Assembly: GCA_018398815.1 (NCBI GenBank)
Contig: CM031595.1
Coordinates: 134,273,504 to 134,337,503 of the forward strand
DNA: 64,000 bases
From: Conus ventricosus
Taxonomy: Eukaryota > Mollusca > Gastropoda > Neogastropoda > Conidae
Direction of reading: 5' to 3'
Positions 39,601 through 53,737 of this stretch are shown in pieces; position 1 is the first letter of the stretch, and each line of letters begins with the position of its first letter. A program made the position numbers and the translations under genes. The notes under the pieces were generated by a model. It saw only the letters and a program-made list of their open reading frames with translations, was not told the origin of the DNA and ran no database searches.

Positions 39601-41080
39601 GCCGTGTTACGGAAGAAACAGTTCCTGAGAAACCAAAAAAGGCACGAGTTACTCAAAAATACCGCCAGGTATACCATGACAAGTATAACTGTCTTTTCCC
39701 ATCAAGAAAAGGGCCGGGATATGTGCATTGTAGCATATGCAAGTCGGACTTCAGCTGTGAACATGGCGGAATGTTCGATTGTAAGAGACATGTGGGCACG
39801 GCTTCTCACAAGCAGTTCATCGAAGCAGCTGGAAAGCAGAAATCTATCGCGAATTTCATGATCCAGAACAAGCATGATGATTCTGGCTCTCTCTCTCTCT
39901 TTTTTTTTCTCTCTTTTTTCATGCTTGGCAGTGGGGGTGGAGGCACTGGCAGAGTGACTGATTGTGTATTTGTGTGAGAACATTTGCTTCCAGGATTTGT
40001 ACACAAGGGGACTTTCTGAAGACTTCAGATGTGTGTGTGTGGTTGTTGTTTTTTTATAATTTTAAATACATTATTTATTTGGTATCCTCCAACTTGGCAG
40101 ACATCCTTTGACCAAGTAAAGTGGTTCCAATGGCAGTTGGTGAGTTTTAATTTGTTTTTGTTATATTTTGAGTTGAATTTTCATGGTCATAATGATGAAA
40201 TTTAACCTTAGAATGTGCACCAGAATGTGCACCAGATTGCACCATTTTGCTTCCCCCCCCCCAAAATTTTCTGGGGGGGGCATGCCCCCGGACCCCCTAG
40301 CTATCTCGGCGCTTCGTGCCTTCGATTACACTTTTCCCCCATAAGATTACACTTTTCAGTATTTGGGATTACACTTGGGTAGCCAAGGGGGTAAACAGGT
40401 CTGTGGTAGATATACTGGAAGACTTTTGTTCATTTTACAGCTGTTTTTGGTTTTAAGTATATGGAACAAAGTGTGAGGAAAACGAAAAGGCAGAGTATGC
40501 AGTTAATATGAATACAGAGAGAACAGCAATGAAAAAAAAAGCAGTGAGCAGGAATCGCTTTTCAAGACTGATTATTGTTTAAAATTCAAGGGGCTTTAAT
40601 CAGTTCAAGGGGCTTTAATCATACAGTATATTTCCACATGTATTTTTTTCATTATTTAGCTTTTATTTGCAGTTCATTAGACAGCTTTTTTTTCTTCTGT
40701 TTAAAAAAAATTATTATTTACTGATTCTTGTTGATTTACCAGTTGAGAGCTATTTTATAGTGTTTCTTGTCAACAGATTTGCTATTGAGCATGTGTCCCG
40801 TATTGCCCGTGTCATCAAACAGCCTCGGAGTCACGCTCTGCTGGTGGGTGTTGGTGGGTCAGGACGTCAATCCGTGACACGGTTGGCTGCTCATATGGCC
40901 GACTATGACATCTTTCAGGTGCGGACCTTCTTCAGAAATGTTGCATTTCAAAGTTGTTGTGACTGATTCTTGATTCTCTCAACAAATTTTGATGATAGTT
41001 TTATGGTGTTTAATGCTGTGTTTAAGTCTGCACTCTTCTTTCTCCTGTTCCACTCTGCCACATGCACGCAAACGCACACA

Positions 41081-41142
<62 letters not shown>

Positions 41143-43829
41143 AAAGTTTCACATTTTAACCATTGTCCATCCCAGACATTCTCCCTTTTAGCAAAGATAA
41201 AGGGTAACAGGCCACTCTCATCGCACCTTGATGATGCTTCTTATACCTGGTATTGTTGTGAGGTATATTACTCTGTGTTGAACTGAGCAAGCTTTGCAAC
41301 AGTTTTGAATTTGATATCTATATTTTAAAGTTATGAGAGAGAGAGAGCAAACAAGCTTTGGGCCAGCAGGAGTGCATGTAAAAGAGAGAGGGGGTGGAGA
41401 AGAGAGAAAGTTGGTAGAGGTCTGTATTTCAGAATTAATAATCCTATGGGAAGTGGTGAGAGGTATATGATTTTCAGACTTCACAGTTGCAATTCAGGAG
41501 AAAGAAAAAGAACTAAAGAAAGATCAGTTGTTACATTTCATATTTACCATTCCGCAAGGGACATTGTGGGAGCTGCTAGATTTCTGTATATCAGACTGAC
41601 AAGTGTTACGTTTCAGTGTTTGACAGTTATTATTCCACAGTGGCTGAGAAAGATGGTAGGTTTCTATGGTTCACATTTATTATTTCAAACCTTGAGAGAG
41701 GAATGGTACATTTCTATACATGACAGTTATTATTCCAAATAGACCACATAATGGTTTATTTCTATATTTGGCAGATGTTAAATTATAGTGACTGAGAGAA
41801 ATATAAGATTTCTACACTTGACAGTCATTGTTCCAAAGATACTGAAAGAGATGGTAGTTTTCGGTATTTCACAGTTATTCCTCGTACATACTTAAAGAGA
41901 GAAAGGAAGAGAGAGGAGGATTGAGGGAGAGAGAGAGAGAGAAGGTGGAGGGAGAGAAAGAAAGGGGTGAGAGAGAAAGAGAGAGAGAGATATATTAGAT
42001 TTTACAGTTATACACAAGAGACAGGAAGATAACTGATTTCTATGTTTCACGGTTATTATTCCCAAGGGACAAAGAAACACCAAAATTACTACACTTCACT
42101 GTTCTTATTTCTTCAGAGATAAAGATGTTGCTACTCTTCCAGTGTCGACATTGCAGAATGCTGCCATGTTATTCTCCCTTTGACAGGTGGAGATTTCCAA
42201 AAGCTACACCTCCTTTGAATGGCGTGAGGATTTGAAACGAATCCTGCGCAAGTCTACAGAGACAGACAACCATGCTGTCTTCCTCTTTTCAGACACACAG
42301 GTATTTTGGTGATTTGGTTGTCTGAAAACCCAGCAGAGAGATGTTTGCTAAACTAACATTTTGCAGCTGAGACAGTTTGGTGTCTGAAAGTCTGGCATGG
42401 GCATAATTATTTTTATCATCTTTTTTCAGAGAAGACTTTTGAGGATTTTTGAAAAGAGAAGATTAGGTCAGAAGGCTAATTTGATTTTCCATTGTCAATG
42501 CATGCATATAGTGCTGTGTTTTATGCTAATGTTGTTAGTATTTGTAATGTAATTGAGCCTGTTGTGCATTTTATGCCCAGTTTTGTAATGCCTTAAAGGA
42601 AGTATCAAAAGCTGAATGTAAACTGTCAGTTTGTGTGCATTTTGAGGTGTGGTGTAGATCTGAAATCTTACATCTGTTCAGATTTTAAGTTGACCTCATA
42701 ATTATTCAGCAATGATTTAGAATGTTTGGATGTTGTATGCATTTTTGTACGTAATTGGCACAGATCTACTGGTTTATTTGTATGTAATGGATGGAGTTAT
42801 GGTGAGAAAATTTTCAAGATGAAAAAAAAAGTTAAAAAAAACTACAGGCTCTTTATGTTTTACTGAGTTGTCACATATCCAATGCGTACATTTCATTGTA
42901 TGTGTTTCTCCTCAAATATATGATTTTTCATGGTGTATAGCATAATGTGTGGTGCCTAAAAAGAATCTGAGAAAAGTGAACTATATAGCTGTCAAGATGA
43001 TCTGACAATTAAAAAAGCAGATAAACAAAAATCAACAACAACAAAAAATAAATGTATTACTTGAATGAAGATGGATAATCAAAAGAAAGAAAGAGAAATA
43101 GAGAAAGAAATTTTTGTTGTAGTGTAAATCAAAGGGGAGCGGGGAAAATGTTTATTGCAATACCGGTTCAAAGGATGAAATTGAAGAAAGAAATGCAGAG
43201 CATGGATAACGTTGATCATATTTATGCAAGCTGCGAGACTACCTCTTCTGTGAAGAGGGTCAGACAGAAGAAGGAAAGGTAACTCATGCAAACTGGTACC
43301 ATGTATTGCATTTCACTTATTTCACCATTTATATGAATTCAGTTCTCACAGTTTCATTGTCTTTTTTTCTTTGCTCCTCATATTCTTAGCTGCACAAACA
43401 TAGGTCATCAGAAAGACAGGTTAAGAAAAAAAAGAGACATATTAGTGTATGCTTGAGATGTTTGAAAATGAACATTTTTATTTCATATATTTTTTAGTGA
43501 GACATATCTATTGTTGATGCTTTTAGACTTTTTCTTGGACATAGTGTATTTGAAAACTGTTTCAGTTTTTCAATCGAAAAAAAAAAGAAGTAATTTGTAC
43601 TTTTTGTTTTAGTAAGAGGATTCTGTTTTTGGTATTAATTGGCATGTTATCTATTTTGTCACTCGTTTTGACTCATTTTTGTTATTCTTTGTGTATATTT
43701 TATGTGAGTGCATGCGTCTTAGACTGTGTCTATATGTATATGTATGTATTTGCGTATAGGAAATGTGTGTTTGTGCGTGCATGTCCATGTATTTATGTCC
43801 ACTGTAGTTTGCTTGCCAGCTTCTGAAAG

Positions 43830-43887
<58 letters not shown>

Positions 43888-46800
43888 TACTATTGCTTTG
43901 TACATAAAGGTGCATGCATTAATGACTTGTAATTATAGTATTTCTTATAATCCTGTTGGGTGGACAGTCCAAGCATGGATGATTCATCCAATAGAACACT
44001 TGGGTTGTAGATTCTGTGTGTGAACATCTTTATTTTTTTTCAATTACACATTAGAGCTGAGACTCACCTAATGTTTTCAGTTGTAGTTAAATTGATGGAT
44101 TGAGAAGTGGGTGTGGGTGTGTATGTGTGAGAGAGGGGGGAAGTGAGGAGGGGAGGAGCGATACGAGGGCTGGGGGCAGGAGATGAAATGCATATTAGTG
44201 TCGGCTTCATTCTTTTTTAATCAATGACACCACCATTAGTACTGATATTAACTGTCCACGGACAGAAGCTTGACACTGTTCAAAAGTTCACTTACTGAGG
44301 TCCATCATGGTCAGTGAGGGATCCAAACCAGAAATCCCCTCAGGGGCAGCCAAGACAACATGAACATTGTCCAGACTAAAACCTGTATGAAAAGATAATA
44401 TCTCGGTGAAACACAAAGTTCCTGCATGCACTGATGTATTCCATATTTCTCAGTGTATGTGAGACACAGACATCGCAGTGGAAAGAATCCAAGCCATCGA
44501 AATGAGGTGTTACCGCAAGATTCTAAACATATATAATATTATAGTGATGATCATTTCACCAGTGAACAAGTGCATCAAAGCACCAAATAGCTGGACCATA
44601 TCAAGATTTACTGACTTCAGTTGAGAAAAGAAAATACCATGGTATCGCAATGTAACAAGATCCAGTGGCCTTGCTGAAACAGTCCTCCAGGGAACTGTTT
44701 AGGGTGAAAGATTGAGGGGAAGACAGAACCCCCCCCACCAAAAAAAAAAAGAAAAAAAAAAGGAAAAGAAAAACAAAGAAAATAGACTGACAACATTGCA
44801 GAATGGACAGGGAAACTATGTGCAGAGATACAAGCCCTAACCAACAAGCGACAGAACTGGAGGATCTGAGTGAGCTGTCCTTTAGTGTGGTACCCGGTAC
44901 CCCAGTGACTCCCCATGGAGAGGAGGGAGAAGTAGTAGTAGACATATTTCAAGGGCTGACTGGTTTGATGGTTCAGCTACTGAATAGGTGTGAATTCCAG
45001 CCATTCTGATTTTTATGGCTTAAAACTCCCATCTCCACTGAGCTGTGAGTGGGTAACTGATTCAGTTCAGGGAAGATAAAGGCTGTGGATGGAGTGAGAT
45101 AGCATACGCCTTCCATAATGCCATGCCCAGGACATGGTGAACTTCCAGGGCTTCATTGTCCCTATGGCCGTCAGGCTATGGGAGTTCTGTCCTTTTTAAG
45201 TTCATGTTCTGTTGCATGTAAAGTTGAAAATGTCTGAACACAATGCTGTTGCGCTGAGGCAGAGTATATTAACACTTGTCTTGAAACACTTTCTTACTTT
45301 AGGCAGCATGCTTAACTATGCTTGTGGCCTTAGCAAATGCTAATACTAATACAAATATTAAATGGTTGTGTTATATCAGCGTTCAGCCTCATAGCTTGTG
45401 GTCTTACAAAGAAGTTCTATGGACAACTATTTTTTTTCAGAGCGTACTTTTTTTTCTAGAACATTGGTAAGGTGTGAGCGCACTTTCAGTCATTCAAGTA
45501 AGATTGTAGTGAATTATCAACTTTTGTTAATTATTTTTGAAAGTTGCAAGTATTGCTAAAAGACCACAAGTCCAGAGAATAAAGTATGATTTTTTGAACA
45601 GTGTTTGGAAGTATTTTCTTACTGTCTACATTTATGTGCCTCTGCAGGTCATGCAAGAGATCTGAAACAGTCACCATTTATTTGCCTGTGCAACTTGAAT
45701 GAGGTCTTAACTAGACATCATTCTTGTGCCTGCTGGGATCAAAAGAGATCTTCGATAGTCAGCCTGTTGAGCTCAAATGGGATATCAGAAAAAAGTCAGT
45801 TTAATTAGGGTGTGCAGATCAAACGAAATCTAAAAAGAAAAAAGTGAAACATGTGCCTGTGTGGATCATACGAGAGATGTGAAATGTTCACCATTCATGT
45901 TCTTAGGTAGGTCAAACAAGAGGTGTCAAATATTCACTTGCATTCATGTTCCTGTGCAGATCAAACAAGAGTCCTTCCTGGAGGATATCAATAACCTGCT
46001 GAATGCTGGTGAGGTGCCCAACCTGTTTGCCATTGATGAGAAGCAGGAGATCTGTGAGAAGATGAGACAGGTTGACAGGTAGGTTTGTAATAGATCTGTT
46101 CCAGACAAAAAAAGAAAAAATTGGGGGAAGATAATGCCCATCTTTCTCGTGCAAATAGAGCTATCTTTTATCAGTTTATTAGTCAGAATTATTATGCAAT
46201 TTATGCATTCACCATTTGAGGAACAAGTGTCACATCAAATCCAAGAAATGTAGATCTGAATGGATGATTATGATGATAAGTGAAATTGAACTATTTGTAA
46301 CACAGTGTCTGCATTACAGACATACTGTTTCACACTCATGTTTTGACATTTTCTCTCTCTGATTTAACTGTCAACCTGACTAATGGGCAAAACAGACTTG
46401 TTGCAGAGAAAAAATCAGGGAAGCTAATGCCTGTCTTTCCATTCCTTTTCTGTTTATGGGGCAAACAAGTAGATCTAGAGAGTCAATTATTTGATTTGAA
46501 GCACATGCTAGGATAATGATGGGAGTATTGACAATCTTCATTATAGGTGCACCATCTGACACCCTTGTTTTGGCATTTTCCCTCTATTGAACTGTTAAGC
46601 TGACAGATGAGGCAAAATTGCTTTTGGTATGCCCACCAGCAACATCTGTCTCATGAAAATGGTTGCAGAACTTGAGCTGGAACACAGATTACCTCCCTTG
46701 CAGATTTCTGAATATCGGCTGTTCTTGCATTGCAAGATATGAACAGAAGAAAAGTTCATTGCAGTGTGGGGAAAAAAAGTTAAACAAGTTTGTAATCAGG

Positions 46801-49800
46801 AAGCATGTATTGAGAGATCATTATGTAATGTGTGTAACATTGCATGATCTATATGCTTTCTCTCATTATGCTTTTAATACTAACCCTAAGTGTGAGCATG
46901 TGGGATACTATGCTTTTAAAGTGGGTCTTGATGTCTTTTCTGTGCTGACTTTGTTTCTTTGACATTAGGTGATGTTTGTGTGAAATGGTGGATGAACACA
47001 TCAGCTATTTGACTGCAGATCAGTGAGTGACTCTAGCACAGTAAACTGGTCAATCAAGTGCACCTAGCTCTCTGATGGTCGCTGAAGCTCTTCTGTGCTT
47101 TCCGCTTCAGCTTAGTTTTCCATACACAGTTGTTTTGTGTGTAGGTGTTATAACTGCATAGGAAAAAAATGGTAATTGTTTCCATTGTTTTGAACTGAAG
47201 AGGAACAGAACCTGTCTGTAAAGACTCGCAGAAATCCGTATGTTAGATCAGAACAGGCGCCACTGAACACCACCGAAGTGACTCGGCAGCAGTGCAGTGT
47301 CTCCTCCGGTGGGTTGCCTCTTGACGGCTTGACATTGACTGCTCCCTGTGGATTGCTGGTGCCGGGGCTGCGGCGGGGCCAGCCGGGCTGTGGCTGTGGA
47401 CGGGTGTCGGAATGAGCGGCGTGGGTGCACTGCCTCTGAGGTGGCGCAGAGGTTGGGACAGCTAAAAAAAAAATTTAAAAAAAAGACTCGCAGAAATCCA
47501 GAAGAATCAGATCTTAAATCAGATGAGTGAGGTTGAGAATTTAATAAAGACAGTGAGCATAATGTCTGAGACAAAGAAATCTTTTGAAGCGAGGGATTGT
47601 TATTGAGATGTTGAAATGTAATAATAGATTCTTCTGTTCTGCTGTCTATGGGGAAAGTGTGTGACTGTATTATAGTGGCACTACTCTCCCTCCCTCCTCT
47701 TTTTTTTCCTCTCCACTGCATGGATGTTAATGATGAGCCATCAATGGCAGTGACCAAATAAGGGAGGTAACTTTTTGTTTCCCTGGCTGATGAGTTATGT
47801 ACCTACAGATAACTCCATGCAGAACAAGGGAAGAAACATCCCTTTATTAGGAAGTTCCAAGTTTCTCATATACTCTGATCTGTATATCATGGGGTTTGGG
47901 ATCTACAGGCAAGCTGCAAACTTCAGCATTCAGTGAAATTTTCTTCTTCTTTTTTGTTTTGTTATCATTTTTTTGGGCAGTTTTCTTGTTTGTTCTGTGT
48001 GCTTCATGTCTTCACATGTGCCAGTTAAACTGGTGTCACAAGTGGCAGTGGTTTTCATGTATGGATGTGTCACTTTTTCTCCGTTGGAGCAAAAGATGTC
48101 TTCAATGTTTATTATTTGCTGTTGGCACATAAATGCAGTTTTGGACAGAATGCTACCAAGGTCAGCTTCCTTGCGTGTAACGTTGGTTATGTCACCAAGT
48201 GCAAGCTACTCATGATGCATCAGGGTGCCATCTCATTTGCAGAACTAACACTCAAGCCAGTGTTTAAGTCTGGTGGAGAATTTGAGAAAGAACAAATATT
48301 GGATGCACCGTGTGTCTTCTCGTTTCCAAGGCAGGAAGGCATACCTTAGAATGCTAGCTGAGAAGTGTACACCCAGTGTCATACTTTCACTGGACACTGT
48401 TTCTTTTTGTTTTCTTACAGACAAAGAGACAAGACGAAGCAGACTGATGGGTCACCAGTGGCACTGTTCAATCTGTTCATCCAGCGTGTGCGGGATCAGC
48501 TGCACATTGTGCTAGCTATGTCACCCATTGGCGATGCCTTCCGCAACCGTCTGCGAAAATTCCCCTCCTTGGTCAACTGTTGTACCATTGACTGGTTTCA
48601 GGTAAGCGTGCTTTCATCATTTTCTACAGCACTGGGCTGTTCAGGCTTATTTTGTTGTGGAAAATAGTGCTTCCTTTTTCTTTTTTTTAACTGCTTCTGT
48701 GCTTAGTCTTGTCATTAATACATAAAGATGATTATCACTTCCTAAACATTTGAAATGTAGTAGATTTGTTAAAAAAAATTCACTTAACCTATCTATTTTT
48801 TCAGTCATATTATTTCTTTTCACTGTCCTACCTTTTGCCGTCTCTCTCTCTGGCCAATGATTTTTTAATAACAGTGATAAAGGGTTTTATTTTTACCTCT
48901 TCTCATATGAGCTTATGGTGCTTTACATGAATGTTTTAAACACCATACATACATTTTGTAGGAGAAATCTGACAGCCAGTAGCATATTGACAAATGCAAT
49001 CATGCGGACCACCATTTACATATGCACACACATACACATGCGCACACATACATGCACATTCACATTCACACTCGCATGCACATACACATATCACACACAC
49101 ATGCATATACACACTCATGAACATGCATGCACACATGCATGTGTGCACATACCAAAAAACCTGATACAAAAAGCCCATAGTGCTGCAGGCAAAACTGAAC
49201 ATGCTTTTACAGAGAAATCCAAAGTATTGCCGGAAATTATGTTTTTAGAGTTTTACTAAAGTCAAAAAGAGATTCAGATGAGGGGATTTTATGTTGAAGA
49301 GGATTTCATAGAGAAGGGCACAGACAGAAAAAAGAGCATTTACATACTAATGCAGTTAAGTGGTAACAAATACAGTAAGTCTGTCAGAAGAGGGCATGGA
49401 GTTCTTTGTAATGAATGCAAGTAAACCAGATCAGATTGGTTAAACGATCCAGTTGAGTTAACTGCATCAAAGCAGAGACATGTAGTTTTATGGTAAACAA
49501 AAGTACCGGTCTTTGTTTTTACAAAACATTCCCGTAACAACCAAATTAATTTTTCAGATTTCTAAACAGACTTGAGTTGAACTTTTGAAAAGCGGGTACC
49601 TTTTAAACAAGAAAACTAGCAAACAAAATGCTTATGTCTAAATCACACCAAATTTTGTATAAAGATTTGGCAGCAGATGTGGTTTACTGTGCAGGTGTCT
49701 GTTTATGTGCTATTGATGTTTATCTGACTTTTAATAATAATAATATATTGATGTTTATCTGACTTTTAATAATAATAATAATGTATAGGTTTTATATAGT

Positions 49801-49861
49801 GCAATTCTTGGGATCAACTCATTGCGCTCAACACACACTCAAACACTCGCACTAACATGTG

Positions 49862-49917
<56 letters not shown>

Positions 49918-52900
49918 CCGACACAGGCGCACTTATCAAGTTCAACGGTTCAAGCATAAACAATACAGTTTTGCATGCAGTACATATAAAGTCAGGTCAG
50001 AATAATAGACACAGCATTAATGGTTGAAGAAGGCTTTCCTAAAGAAGTATGTTTTTAACTCTGACTTGAATTTAGATAATGTAGGCAGATCACGTAAGCT
50101 GTCAGGAAGAGAATTCCAAAGAGTGGGCGCACTAAAGCTAAATGCTCTCTCACCGACTGTCTTCAACGAGCGCCTAGGAATTTTCAGAAGTTTTTGAGAA
50201 GATGATCGAAGAGACCGAGCAGTTTGATAGGTGGACAGAGAAGCAGAAAGATACTGTGGGAGTGTCCCATCAAAGTAACGATAGGCAAAGACTGCAATTT
50301 TGAACTGCCATCGATATTTGATGGGAAGCCAGTGGAGTTCACGCAACAAAGGTGTAATATGCTCGTTTTTACGCTTTTTGAGCACAAGCCGAGCTGCACA
50401 GTTCTGCACCCTTTGTAATCGTGCAAGCTGTTCTGAAGGAAGTCCTGCTAACACAGAGTTACAGTAGTCTACTCGGGACATTACCATGGCGGTGATGAGT
50501 CTGATTGTTGCCTGTGTGGTCACTAACCTGATTAAGGACATTCTGGAATCCATCCCTAACCTTGACACCAACTCCCCAGTTCTTAGTCATCTTACACTGA
50601 AGTTTCAAGTGAACGAAGGCATATTGAAGTTATTATCCATCAGAGCAGTGTCTCTTCTGGCGGGTTAACTCATGAAGAATTCGTACTGTTCCTTGTGGAT
50701 TGCCAGGGCTGTGGTGGGACAAGCCAGGCTGTGGCTGTGGATGGGGATCTAGAATGAGTGGCATGGGTGCAGTGCCACTGAAGAAGCACAGAAGATGAGA
50801 TGGCCAAAAAAAAGAAAAAAAGAATGCGGGCATACATGTACAGTCTATATATCTTTCTATGCCATTGTTACTCATGTATTGGTGCGGGGGTGCTGAACTG
50901 TCCACAGTCATGTTGATTCACCTATCATAGTCACTCGTAGTCACTTGACTACCGGGGACCGGATAGCTCAGTTGGTAGAGCGCCGGACTCATGATCCTGG
51001 GGTTGCGGGTTCGAATTTCGGTATAGGGGGATTTTTCCCTCAGAGTTAACATTGGTTCTGACTCCATTCCCCATATAGTCGTTCGGATGGGACTATAAAC
51101 CGAGGTCTAGTCTGTGTCACATGCACTAAGATCATACACGGACTCTAAAGATCCCGATGCTCATGTCCTAAGACGGGTGAGTACCGGCTACACGAAAATA
51201 CACAATGCATGCAACCTGTGTGCCAGAATAGTCTACGTGAAGACTGTGGGCACGGGGCAGGTTAAACATCCCCATCTGGAAGAAGACATCAGCTGACATG
51301 ATAATGTTTTGAAACTTTCTGGACTGGAATCAAAGCACTTGGCAAATGGCAGCCACTTTCGCAACAGCTCATGTCTTCAGACAGTGCAGGTTAGTGCTGA
51401 AAGCTTTGCATATGACCCATATGGGAACAAATTGATGGACAGATCAGGGTAATGGTCTTAATCGGTCATGGCGAACAGGCAGAACAGGGCAGAATGGTAG
51501 GTAGGTCTGTTCATTCATTAACTTATTCATTCATCCACTTATTCATTCACTTGATTTATTTACTCATCCAGTCATTGATCCAATCATTAAACAAAAAGTT
51601 CACGAAAGATGTAATAAAGCTGCCGGCATTATGACTTGTCTTACCAGTCATGGCCAGAAGATGCTCTTCAAGCAGTAGCCTCACGTTTCTTGGAAGAGAT
51701 AGAGATGTCGGATGATGAGCGTCAGGGCTGCATCACTATGTGCAAACACTTCCACACCTCCACCATCCAGCTGTCAAGGCGTTTCACCCTGGAGCTGGAA
51801 CGACACAACTATGTGACTCCAACCTCCTATCTGGAGCTGATCAATACATTCAAGACATTGCTGGATAAGAAAAGAGGGTGGGGCTGTGTGTGTGCACATA
51901 GGTGTACATGTGCATGTGTGTGTGTGTGTATGTATGAGTTTGTGTGGTGTGTGTGCATGTGTGAGTTTGTGTATGTGAGTTTGTGCATATGTCTGTCACT
52001 GTCTGTTGTCTGCATGTATGTTACATTTGTATGCAAGTCTATGTGTGTTTGTATGTATGTTATTGTCAGCTATTTGTGTGAATGCTTTTGTACCAGCTAT
52101 GTTACTGAATATTTGAAATGAGAATGGTTAGAGTTACTGCATATGGAGGTGCTTCTCTTGCCTTAGTAGCTGATATAATAATACGCAGGAGTATAAATTT
52201 TACATTGTAACTGTCAGATAGTGTTTGATGCTTTCTGTTTTTTTTTTGTTTTTTTTCATTAAAGGCACTGAACTGGGTGCTCTAAAGGCTGCTCTGAATG
52301 GTAAAACCTATTAATTTGTGGACTTATGACGAACATTAGTTTATTTTCTCAGTTTTTAAAGTGGTTGACAACTCATGATGTACATATTGTTCTGTTTGAA
52401 TAATCTACACACTTTGTTTTTTTGTCTTACTAGCTGATCTTTTCTCACAGGAGATAAAACATTCCCAGCAAAGTACCACTTACCAATGCTTAACAGATTT
52501 ATCATGAGGCCTACTGAACCTAAAACTGTTTTGAATAGACTGAATTTTAGCAATTACTTTGTCTGAAATTTTACATATTGACTTTGAAATTTTTAAGTTA
52601 ATAGTCATGGCAAATGAAATCTTTATTTCTGAATTGAGAGTGCAGATCTAGATCACGTTTTAGTGTATGCATGCCAGGCTAATAGATTATCATGAATCTA
52701 ACTCATTTCAGTACTTTTTTCATAGTTTCTTTCCTCTGTGTGAACTTGAGCAGTTGAATGATTCTTTTCCTTCTTTGAACTGGGGTTGCATGTGACCCAA
52801 CAATATACTGAATCTTTGGCCGAAAAATTGTGCAAATGTGGATGCAGTGACACATACATACTGTACTGAAGTCCATGGTTTGTGTTGTGTGTGACTGCAG

Positions 52901-53696
52901 GGAAGTTGTGAAGCAGAAACGTCGCTATGAGGTTGGCCTGGAGAAGCTGGAATCTGCTGCAGGACAGGTGGCAGTCATGCAGACGGAACTGACAGACCTT
53001 CAACCCCAGCTGGTGGTTGCCTCCAAAGAAGTGTCTGAAATCATGATACACATTGAGAAAGATTCCATTGAGGTGGCTAAGGTGGAGAAGGTACGTGGGT
53101 TAATTTGGGGCGATACATTTGTTGTGTAACTCTTCAACCATTTGTGATCATTCTTTATGCTGATATTCTGAAAATTCTGTTACTATCATTAACTCTGCTT
53201 TTTTTTTTTAATCTGTTCGTTTGTGTGTTCGTCTCTGTCTCTAAGATATGCAAAAACTATGATACAGATTTTAAGTAAGTTTGGGGGAGAGACATAATGT
53301 GGCTCCAGGATCACCCCATTCAATACTGAGGTGGGTCAAGGAATGCTTTTGAGACAACAGGATGGAACACAAGTTAGGGTTTTATTGAAGTTGAACAACC
53401 CTTTCTTAACCCTCCAACTTAAGTTACTCTAATACACACCCTTATGCTCTTTCCATTATTCCTCTGACTTATAACTTCATCAGCAAAACTGTTTCAGACA
53501 TATTTCTCACAGCTTCCATTCTATGTCTATGATTCACACCTCTGAAACTCTCTTCCATTCACTGTTAGACATATCCCTTCTCTTTTATCTTTTAAATCCA
53601 ACTGTAAATCGTATCTTTTGAAGCAGCACCTGGTCCAGAATCTTCCAGATGTTTTGTAGTTTGTTCCTTTGTCCATTTGTTTGATGCCAAATAGAG

Positions 53697-53737
<41 letters not shown>

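Noticed and set aside
47248..47757. 169-codon minus-strand frame
   Set aside because: Antisense of a SINE and flanking intron; low-complexity composition, no recognised domain.
50955..51030. Functional tRNA-Met gene
   Set aside because: Acceptor stem does not pair well and the sequence continues into a SINE core shared with the 62.5-63.0 kb copy.
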